Shown: piece after piece, positions 55,801 through 64,000 of the stretch | Layout: every line of letters starts with the position of its first letter | How positions within the stretch are numbered: the stretch's first letter is position 1 | NCBI RefSeq assembly: GCF_027943255.1 | Contig: NC_072893.1 | Span: forward strand, 90,093,784-90,157,783 | Source: Anastrepha obliqua | Lineage: Eukaryota; Arthropoda; Insecta; Diptera; Tephritidae | Direction: 5' to 3' | DNA: 64,000 bases | Program-made: the position numbers and the translations under genes | Notes under the pieces: generated by a model | The model's database searches: none | The model's input: the letters and a program-made list of their open reading frames with translations, nothing else | Told to the model about the DNA's origin: nothing

Positions 55801-57617
55801 AGCAGTGGCAGTCTAAAGGGTGCGAACAAATACAAACCAGTCGTCGTCATTCATTCGCTCAGCGCACGGTCTGTTGAAAATCAATATGAATATGTCATAA
55901 ATTTCAAATCCCCGAATCGTTGCCATACCAATACTGCTGCCTCGCTCCTTTGGCGTTTCGCTATTATATTAGTATATACATACATATGTATGTATGTATG
56001 CATGTATGTATGCATGTGTGCAGATGTTGCTGTGTGTGTTTTCAATTTTTAGCGCGTTTAATAAAGGTGGGTACACTGAATGCTTAGTTCATCCTAAGCA
56101 GAGATGCCTTCAGACCTGTGCATGCGTCTGTGTGTGTGTATATATGTGGAGAGTATTCCGAATTCGAGTTCGTATAAATTATGGCAGCAGTGAGTCACAA
56201 GTTTTCACATTCCCTTTATTTTGCTGCGTTGATTTTGTAATATTTCTGTTTTTTTGCAATATTTTTTATGTGGCATGACATATTTTCGCAGACATACGAA
56301 CTTTCCTACAACAGTGAAGGGGCAAATATTCGGTGTTGAACTTCTAGTGTTGAATATTTCCCTCGCTTTTTCGCTTCAGCAACCATGCGGAGGGTAATAG
56401 AAAACAGAGCTGGGCAGAATTTTGGGCTGGCATTGCTAAATTCTGTACTTTTTTATTCTTCTTTTATTCCTTTTTTATCGAGCGATTTGTTCTGTGATTG
56501 TTTGTAAGAATGTTCGAGATTTTTTTTTCACAAGTACTTTTTATTTATTGATGTCGCGCACATAAAATCTTTCAGGCACCTCCACTACAGCCGCACATAT
56601 TGAAAAATATTGGTGTGAAGCAAAAAACAAAAAAAACATGGTAAAAAAAGTGGTGAAATCGTTATAAGTATCTGTAACTCATAACTCCTTTTAGAAGTAG
56701 GAAAAGTCGTAAATTACTACACTGCAAGTTGTGAGCACTTCCTTGTTCAGCAAATGGCGAAGTGCTGATGTTCGTAAAAACTACGAGAGTATACCTTAAG
56801 AATAGGAGAAACACAAAAAAAAATTTTTATAAGATTGAGCCTGCCTTGAAATACGCATTTGCTAGACTGAAAAATACTTAAATTAAATACTACAAAAAAA
56901 ATTGCTTGCTTGGTTTAGCATTTTGCAGTCTTTCAACATAATTTAAAATTAGAACTAAAATAAATACTCAAGAGGATGATGTATTTTTTATATTTCTTTA
57001 TAAAAATATTTGGACATAAAAAGATATTTCTTTAACCTTTTTCGAAAGTATGATTATATAATTCTCTTTATTTACGAATAGGGCAAGAGTTTTAGCTTAT
57101 TATTCTATTTATCTTTTATTTTGTATTTTGTAAAGGTTTCGGGTCAGTTAAAAGTGGTAATCTCATGAATATAGAATAATTTCTATAAGCGGCTTAAATT
57201 TTTTTAGATTTTTCCAAAATAGTGATGTTAGCATATTTATTTAGGCTAACTCGTAATTTTTATCAGGTCAAACATTTTTTAAACTATTTTTTTAATTACT
57301 GTTAGTATTTTTTATTACTAATTTTATTGAGATTTAATTTTTCAAGTCCTTTAAAATGCTTTTTAATTTTATTCAAAATACAATTTTTTTCTACACGGAG
57401 TTGTTTATTTTTTTAATTAGCTTAACTGTTTATTTAGTTTATTCAAAATATTAGTTTTAGCGGTATTTAATTTTTGATTTCATTTTGTATTTAATTTATC
57501 ATATTTTGTTTACACATTTTTTGATCTGTTCAAAGTTTTGGTTAAAGCGTTTTTTAATTATTTCAAATTATTAATTTTGTTGTATTTTGTTATGAGTAGA
57601 GAATTATTAGAATTTTT
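52871..57617. other. Long intron stretch, no gene
   Basis: 53080-54330 is GC-richer (CAGCAACAGTGGCAACC, GGCGGCGGCTAATGCG) and reads like unique host intron; its short frames have no motif. 55400-55600 has A-rich runs. 56540-57617 is extremely AT-rich with T runs. No exon-like signals were found. Confidence 0.45.
55974..56030. repeat. TGTA/TACA microsatellite
   Basis: TATATACATACATATGTATG followed by further GTAT and GCATG units. Simple-sequence DNA; similar short tracts occur near 24520-24570. Confidence 0.85.
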
Positions 57618-57710
57618 AAAGAGCTGATGGCCTCTGCAGCCAATGCTCAAACATAATTTTAGTACTGGTATTTATACCAGTCACTAAATAATAATAATAA
57701 TAAATAGAAT
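57618..57710 (+). mobile_element. Possible LINE 3' end with an (AAT)n tail
   Basis: GAGCTGATGGCCTCTGCAGC, then TTTATACCAGTCACTAAAT and a run of AATAAT repeats. This looks like the untranslated 3' end and TAA-type tail of an I/R1-type LINE. No coding part remains, so the call is weak. Confidence 0.3.
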
Positions 57711-59748
57711 TTTAAATTTATTTCAAAGTATTAATTTTAGCTTTCTGCACATTTTTATTTTTTTTGGTTTTTTTAGTTTTAGTTTTTCTCTACTTAAACT
57801 CACATTTATTGTATTATTAAGTAATATTTTTTCACAAACAGAGAACAATTTTAATATATTTAATTCGGTTTTTTCGTTTTTGTTTTAAACATTTGAACAG
57901 AAAGACTTATTTATTGTTCAGAAAGACTTATTTATTGTTATAGTAGTTTACTATTAATGTGATTTGGTGTTTTTTTTTTATTTGTATGTACATAGCTCTT
58001 CATAGTAGTTTTGACGCAAATTTTTTTGGTTTTTTTGCAAATATTGGTTAAGTTTTAGTTTGTTTTACTCATCAGACATATTTTTTTTAATTACAAAAAA
58101 GTATATATACATATGTCTGTTATTGAATGCATACAGGTGATAAAATGAATGAACAAAAACTCAATATTAAAGAAGATGGCATTTTTTTAAGGACGAAATT
58201 TGCGCTTTGCGTAGCAAAAGAAACTGTATTACCGGTACTACCGTGGGTTCAATCAGGCTTTCAGTAACTCCAGTTGCTGTGGCACCACTGGCTTGACATC
58301 ACACCGATGTCGGGGAGTGGTGTATATTCCGGAGAAAAATATTATGGGCTTATTCTATTCCTACGTTGGTCAGTGGTTTGCGGAGCTAACTTCCCTGCGA
58401 GTCATGCTTTCAGGGCGAAAAAGCATGGACTTGCGCGGAAGAACTGTTCTAAGTCAGCCCATTATTGTGTAACCGACCATCCGTCTACTATTCATATGAA
58501 GCTGATGATAGTTAAGACAGCTAAGACGAGAGGTCAACGAGAACTGCTGCTGCCACTACAAAACTTTCCAGTAGCACTGCTTAGCGAAATTAACTTTAGC
58601 TATTTTTCTTTAGGAAACTTTGGTAAAACGAGGACTAGCTTGAAACTTTCCAAGGCTGCTTTATACCAAATTACTTTAAAAAGTACTGTCGCGAATATCT
58701 GAGGAAACGTGTAACAACAACATCCTATGTTTTTATTAATTCATACTTTCATGCCAAACCCATATCAGGATGGTAGAGAACAAGCTTCTGCTTACTCACT
58801 TACTAACAACAATGAATGCTCTAAATCTGCTTCAGATAACCACGTTTAAAACTCGCACTCGGAGAAGTAAACGTATCTACAACTTATTCGTAATGTTGGT
58901 GAACGCAGGATAGACTCAGTTTTAAAAAACTATGATTAGGTATCCAAAGACAGAAGAATAGTGACTTAAAATTGCAGGTACTTTTCTACTATCACAACTT
59001 CTGAAAATATTGTTTCCAGTGTTGCAGTAAGGATGCCGATTCGTCTTAGCCGATATTAGCCTTCTATTGTACAAAAATTAATATTTATTTCGTATAAACT
59101 CTTTTGAACCCAAATATGAAAAACATATTTTAATATTTTTCTCTCAGTGCTAACGATGACTGCAATTGAAATCAAGTGAACAAACTAAGTCTGCATCTAA
59201 CAGCTCCTGAAGCTTACGCTTAGATATGAATGCGGATTTTATTTAAAGTTCACAATTGAAAAGCAGATTTTTGTATAAATGCTGGTGTGTGGTGCAATAA
59301 ATGGCTGTGTCGGTGTGTATGTGTGCGAACATTTGCATACCGATTTCGCTTAGGCGCAGATATAAATCAAAACTCAGACCGATTGCCAGCGCTTGAGCGT
59401 GAAAATGTGGCTCCGCAGAGAAGAAAGAGGTTGGAAAATAATAAAAACTGGATAAAGTAAGGCCGTAAAACATTTTCGATGCAGCGAAAATTCATGTGAA
59501 TCCGCAAAGGATTTGCAAGCGTCACAAAACCTAAAGCAGCCAAAGTTAAAGGGGATTTTCAAGTAAAGAATATTATGTTTTTTGAGCTTAGTTAAGACGC
59601 GTCTATGCACTCGTATAACCCATATATGAGTAAAAATGATAATAAAAAATAAAAAATTATAATAATTATGTAAGAATTATGTAGGTTCAATTGAAATTTT
59701 AATATAAATTGAATAAATGTATCTTCATAATTGGTTGCGATTACGTAC
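57711..59748. other. Intron sequence up to the exon, one unexplained frame
   Basis: A 142-codon plus frame at 58274-58702 has no motif I recognise. It contains several cysteines (VVCGANFPAS, KNCSKSAHYC) and lies in a GC-richer island (58210-58600), possibly a decayed repeat. The remaining DNA is AT-rich intron. Confidence 0.4.
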
Positions 59749-59895
59749 CGAAAGATCGCCTCCATAGAAGGGATGTATAACGAACGTTTCGTTGCCGATG
59801 TGTATTACGCCGCTGACACCATTGCACGTATGGAAGGCGGCGCTAGCACCAGGGTAGTCCTTAACAGTGCCATGGTAATAGCAATGCTCAATGTC
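59749..59895 (-). CDS. mmd: ADAM metalloprotease-like protein, pro-peptide exon
   Basis: 49 codons: [49 protein letters not shown]. This is the conserved core of the ADAM pro-peptide ([18 protein letters not shown]). NET is a potential N-glycosylation site. Acceptor GTGGTTTTTGCAG|GAC and donor TCG|GTACGT are both good; the exon is phase 0 at each end. Its protein end, GGDLS, continues directly into (Q)KHPHVIFEAR of the exon at 19732. The upstream exon with signal peptide is beyond 64000. The pro-peptide keeps the protease domain latent and is removed at the RYKR site encoded by the next exon. The ADAM call is secure; the mmd orthology is likely, not proved. Confidence 0.87.
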
Positions 59896-59986
59896 CTGCA
59901 AAAACCACAAAACAAAATTAGTGGATATATAAAGAATGAATTAAATTTATGCTAAGCAGCTAATGCAAAATTATTAAAAGCATTTA

Positions 59987-60615
59987 CAGGGTTTGATTGA
60001 AAAGTAATGAAAAAGCGATCAACCGGAACGGGTGGTGGGGGAAAATGATCGTTGGACCTTCTCCTTCCACTAGAAACTGGTCCCAGTTCGCTGGCAATAG
60101 CGGTGCAGCGGTACAAAACGAGTACCGAAACCATTGGGCTACTCAAGGAGGCTTACGGGTACCAATCTCTGTCCAGTGCCCAGGTAAAACGGTGGTACAA
60201 ATCGTTCAAGGAAGGTCGGGAGGATGTCGAAGACGAACAGCGATCTGGAAGGCCTTCGACCACACCGCCTTCCTCTGCACCTCTGCATTGGACAAGATGG
60301 GGGTTCCGGTGCTTCCCTACCCTCCCTACAGCCCAGACTTGTCCCCTCCGGACTTCTTCTTGCTCCCGCGCCTGAAAAGAAAGCTGAAGGAGAGGCGTTT
60401 CGAATCCATCGAGGCGATCCAAAAAACTGTGACAGCCGAATTGAACGCGATTCCGGCGGATGAGTTTAAAAAGTGTTTCGTGCAGTGGAAGGGCCGCTAC
60501 CAGCGGTGTATTGACGCCCAAGGGTCCGATTTTGAAGAGTATTAGTTGTATAAGCCAAAAGGTTTAATAAAACTGCTTAAAAAAATAAGGCTCAATACTT
60601 TTCAATCAAACCCTG
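59987..60615 (+). mobile_element. Mariner deletion derivative in the upstream intron
   Basis: TIRs CAGGGTTTGATTGAAAAGTA and the matching inverted right end, TA-flanked; 629 bp. It encodes the N-terminal part QRYKTSTETIGLLKEAYGYQ, VKRWYKSFKEGREDVEDEQR and SGRPST. The frame then jumps at about 60260 to GVPVLPYPPYSPDLSPPDFF, PRLKRKLKERRF and ends CIDAQGSDFEEY at 60543. The first two catalytic Asp residues are lost with about 150 codons. Coding parts are otherwise clean and GC-rich against the intron, so the deletion is fairly young. It begins only about 90 bp upstream of the exon 59749-59895. Confidence 0.87.
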
Positions 60616-61257
60616 TAGTTCAAAAAAATAAAATAAAATAAATAACCGCAATTATCCATAAAATATGAATGTATGACTTAATCATAGTTAAATTAAATGC
60701 ATTTATGCATAATTTAAATTGCATTAAATATTCGAATTAATTCTATGGCTAACTTCACATATCAAATACTTGCACACACACAGTTTTACACCATAATTAT
60801 ATTTCATCATAACGCTTTCAAATGCGGTCGAGTTCTTGTGGCTACAATTTGCTCGTGCACTTGCCACATTCTCATTAAGAGAGTTTTAGCCAGTATACAT
60901 ATACACATATATACATATTCCGTGCAATAGTATAAAATGATTATTAAATGTATTGCGAAAAACGGTATTATCGTCAATTCCAAGTAGGCAAATCATTCAA
61001 ATAAATATAAAATTTTAATAATAAGCGGAGTTCCTTATAAGCCGATGGGCCTTTATAGCCTCACATGTGAACAAACACGCATATTTTAAGAGCTAAACTA
61101 TATTTTTTCCCAAAATTAGTATTGTTGAACATAATCGATATTTATATAGCGTAGTAAGCTCTCTAAACGGCGAGATTCTAAAAAAAAATTTTAACAATGG
61201 TTCTTAAAAAGCTATGAAATCTGCGGTCTTAAGCTAGAGGCTTCTTAAGAATATCGG
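60616..61257. other. Intron sequence, no gene
   Basis: AT-rich DNA with no recognised repeat or coding signal. Confidence 0.5.
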
Positions 61258-61372
61258 TTCTGTTGTTGTTATTGCAACAGCATAAAACATTCCTCATAAT
61301 GTTTACAAAATGCTGTTAAAGTGACAATCCTTGGGCGGATAAGTTTGTTCCACGGAGGGAACGATTGATACT
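61258..61372. repeat. Diverged dispersed repeat (GTTGTTGTT..AGCAT..TCCTTGG type)
   Basis: TGTTGTTGTTATTGCAACAG, ACATTCCTCATAATG, AGTGACAATCCTTGGGCGGA and GTTCCACGGAGGGAACGATTG correspond to blocks of a common tephritid repeat as I remember it (GTTGTTGTTGTAGCAGCATA and CAGTCCTTGGCCGGAT). The comparison is from memory. Confidence 0.4.
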
Positions 61373-61894
61373 GAGTACTCAAAAAGATTACGTACTAAAT
61401 ATCAAATTGATATTTGAACTTAGTGTTAACTTAAAATACTCAGTATTGGGTTCCTAATGAAATGCTGTCATTGACATATTCCACCTATTAACTGATTGCC
61501 CACTTTTTCGACCCACAGTACCAGGCCATTTTCTAACAGCCTACACTAGCCTTCTTATCTACACCGAGTATAGAAAATATATTAAAAATTATACCCTTTT
61601 TCAAAGCCACCCGTCCATATTATGCTATTTATCGACTTTCTTTGTCTGACTTGTAAATAATTAAATATAATTATAGTTAAGCTCAACATCTTCGGTAGTA
61701 ATTGGTTTGCCTGCAAGCTGAGGGCCTGTAGTGCCTGTAGGTCATGTCAACTATGAATTCAAGAGGCAGGAGGGTGGCTAACAGCTCACCGAGACTCAAC
61801 CCTTAAAAGCCCCACAGAAGTGGTGAGAGATCAAATGCTTCGCAACAAACAAGCTTATCATAAAGCGATGCCGAGTCTGACAAAAAACATAAAA
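61373..61894. other. Intron sequence, no clear feature
   Basis: Possibly includes the decayed 5' part of the LINE fragment that follows, but no motif can be pointed to. Confidence 0.4.
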
Positions 61895-62350
61895 GGTCTG
61901 TTTATTGGTGGACGGAGAAAAGAGCTGAATTGAGACATGACTGTCTTAACCTCAGATGGAAATACACGAGAGTCAGATGAACCGGTAAAGCCAGTGTGGA
62001 CACAGAAGCATACAAGAGTGCGAAGCTTAAGGCCGCTATTGCAAATAGCGAGAAAGAAAAATGAGAGGAACTCCGGAAAGATCTAAATGGGGACCCCTGG
62101 GGACTTGGGTACACGATTGTGGGGAAGAAACTGGGAACCAGGATACCTACACTGGAATAAAACTCCGGCGAGATAGACTACATCGTAAAATATTTCTTTC
62201 CAAGTCACGAATTCAGAGAAGGCATTGAACGTCAAATAAATGTGACATAAAAGCATCAAATATTTACCAGGGAGGAACTCTAATCAGCTGAGAGCAAGCT
62301 CAAAAACAACAAGGTACCAGGACCGGATAATAAAAAGTTTGAAGGCACGG
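61895..62350 (+). pseudogene. R1-like LINE fragment between endonuclease and RT
   Basis: One frame, with stops: VYWWTEKRAELRHDCLNLRW, YKSAKLKAAIANSEKEK, EELRKDLNGDPWGLGYTIVG, KYFFPSHE, FTREEL and KLKNNKVPGPDNK. These match, in order, the R1-clade linker 'YWW.EEIA.LR..CL.LRR', 'W.ELR.DLN.DPWGLGYKIV' and the RT motif 'LK..KAPGPDGI'. The catalytic RT blocks do not follow; the copy ends near 62350. About five in-frame stops show age. Confidence 0.75.
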
Positions 62351-62431
62351 ATAAAAATTAGGGATCGAAAGGGGTATGAGCAGATATGCCAATAGTCTCT
62401 AAGTGAACAATTGTGACATAAGACTTAAATA

Positions 62432-63627
62432 TTGGGTATAGGAATAAGTGTGCGTCTTTTCTTAGCCAAAGTTACGAATTATTTAAAAAATTAAATAATA
62501 CATGATATTATGCGAAGTATGTGCCATTGGAAGCTAAAACTTTACTCCATACTTTAGGCAGCATACGGTTTCCTCTGACGAAATATTCGAGTTCTTTTGA
62601 CTTGATCCATTCATTTAACCAGTTTGCGATGCTCACATAGAAGTGAACCGCTCCTCCAATAAGGGCTGACTGCATTCATCGGAGCAGATAGTAATCCGAA
62701 GGTGTAATGTCTGGGGAATATGGCGGGTGGGGCAAGATTTCCCAATTCAGTCACTCTAAATATTTCTGGACCGATTTAGCAACATGTGGCCTGGCGTTGT
62801 CATGCAGCGAAATCAGTTTGTCATGTCTATCGTCCCATTCCAGCCGTTTTTCTTCAAGAGTTCAATTTAAACGTACCGAATTTAAACTGAAGTCGTTTAA
62901 GATGGTTTCAGATGGGAGTTCATAAAAGATGACACCCTCTGATCCCACCAGATGCACAACGTAACTTTTGAAGCAAGACTATTTTTTCCCTGTCGATGGA
63001 TCTTCTTCATCTGGCAGGCTCCAACATTTTCATCGCTTAGGTTTATCATAATAGATCCAGTTTTATCGCCAGTGACGATGCGATGCAGAAAACCAAGAAG
63101 CATCTCACATGGCACCAAAAGTTTCTCGATATCCCTCTCCTTCAATTGATGTGGCACCCAGTTATCTGCTTTCTGGACCATTCACTTCGCGTGTAAATGT
63201 TTACCGACGGTTGATCTGTCAAAATCCAACTCTTCTGACATATCATCAAGGGTTCGACATGCGTCTTCGTCCAATAATTGTTGTAGTTGAGTATTTTCGA
63301 GTTTTGGTGGCCCTTCGTGATCACATCGAAATTACCACTCTGGAAGCGTCGAAACCACTCTTTACAAGTATACACGACACTTGCACTTTTCTGTGAAAGG
63401 TAATAAAGAAGCAAGACTTCCCGCAAATGCTGTTTTTTCGGGACGAACGTAGACATTTTTGACGTCAGATAAAAAAGGATATTTACGCTTGAAACGAATA
63501 TCAACTACTAGAGTCGAGACCTGACATATACACCTTCAAATCACTAGTATATTACTAGAGCGAACACATAAATAGTATCAGCAGCGACACCTCATTTACG
63601 AGGGCGGAAACTTATTCTCATACCCAA
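62432..63627 (-). mobile_element. Mellifera-like mariner, full length but decayed
   Basis: TIRs TTGGGTATAGGAATAAGTGT and, read inward from the right, TTGGGTATGAGAATAAGTTT, TA-flanked; 1,196 bp. Transposase begins MSTFVPKKQHLREVLLLYYL with VYTCKEWFRRFQSGNFDV. Frames shift there; then MVQKADNWVPHQLKERDIEK, GFLHRIVTGDKTGS (TGDE altered) and KVTLCIWWDQRVSS. The C-terminal half can be followed only at DNA level (PHPPYSPD-type GGGGCAAGATTTCC... at about 62728). It is a dead copy and not the same as the intact mariner at 46972. Confidence 0.82.
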
Positions 63628-64000
63628 TAAATATTTTCGAGATTGGTTGAATTGTGAGATTCAGTATGCTGCTCATTACGAGTCCGAGCGATATTCCATC
63701 AGCAGCTAATTAACAGGATAAAATGCAAAAGTTCATATTCGTTTTCAAATTAGTGCACATATGTATATAAGTACTTTCCAAAAATATATCATTTTACCTG
63801 GGCTAGCACAGCGGACTACCAGTTTTTCGTTAATTAGCTGCCTGTGGCATTATATGATTCTATAATACGTAACTTTCTATTATAAACTAACATTGCTGTT
63901 CAGTTCTCTTGCACGTTTCGCATAGATTGCACACAGAAATTTACATATATTATACACTCATACATATGCACATATACATACCCTTTCATCGAAAGCAGCT
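63628..64000. other. Intron sequence at the window edge
   Basis: No feature. A donor-like CCCAG|GTAAAA on the minus strand (about 63796-63806) lacks a coding frame upstream. Confidence 0.5.

Larger units (their letters stand above)
19733..59748 (-). other. 40,016 bp intron of the ADAM (mmd-like) gene
   Basis: Donor GTACGT follows the exon ending at 59749; acceptor CCAG|CAG precedes the exon starting at 19732. The encoded join GGDLS-(Q)KHPHVIF is continuous pro-peptide, so no coding exon is required between. Essentially everything in this interval is transposon debris plus unique intron sequence. No convincing recursive splice site (pyrimidine tract followed by AG|GTAAGT) was seen on the minus strand by eye. 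Confidence 0.8.

Noticed and set aside
63790..63850. Donor-like CCCAG|GTAAAA on the minus strand near the window edge
   Set aside because: The frame that would end in phase 0 meets a stop after about six codons, and nothing resembles the expected ADAM upstream exon.

Overview
This window is insect nuclear DNA, most likely from a tephritid fruit fly. It is AT-rich and almost all non-coding. It carries one host gene in small, cleanly spliced pieces inside very long introns. The repeat families (rosa-type DD41D mariners, mellifera- and Mos1-like mariners, maT-like elements, DINE/HINE-type Helitrons, jockey/R1/RTE-type LINEs and a tRNA-derived SINE) are those of higher Diptera. The tephritid call is inferred from these repeats; no host phylogenetic marker was tested.

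The host gene lies on the minus strand and encodes an ADAM-family metalloprotease-like membrane protein, most like Drosophila mind-meld (mmd). Only two coding exons are visible. The first (59749-59895) carries part of the pro-peptide. The second (19439-19732) carries the end of the pro-peptide, a furin-type RYKR site and the start of the reprolysin domain. Both are phase 0 at each end and join directly, so the interval between them is one intron of about 40,016 bp. The upstream intron continues beyond 64000 and the downstream intron beyond position 1. The HExxH zinc site, disintegrin and transmembrane exons are outside the window.

The introns hold dead or dying mobile elements. Positions 1-9500 contain a CATAA satellite, two Helitron copies, a 19-20 bp minisatellite, LINE fragments, a broken Tc1 element and a rosa mariner. 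Positions 12500-19260 contain several DD41D elements, one split by a SINE, and a maT-like transposase split by a TTAA-flanked MITE. Inside the 40 kb intron are further DD41D, DD34D and maT-like copies, RTE- and jockey-like fragments, SINE copies, and a 1.9 kb element with ~350 bp terminal inverted repeats. The upstream intron (59896-64000) has two more mariners and an R1-like LINE fragment.

The only complete transposase is the 346-348 aa mariner at 47030-48076, with matching TIRs and TA flanks. It sits inside an older DD41D element. Several nestings, and one site found in a second repeat copy without the insertion, let some element ends be set to the base. No rRNA, tRNA gene, CRISPR array or bacterial-type regulation is present. 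Apart from the two exons, the host part is intron; two weak exon-like signals at 32356-32595 (-) and 33111-33153 (+) are reported as speculation.
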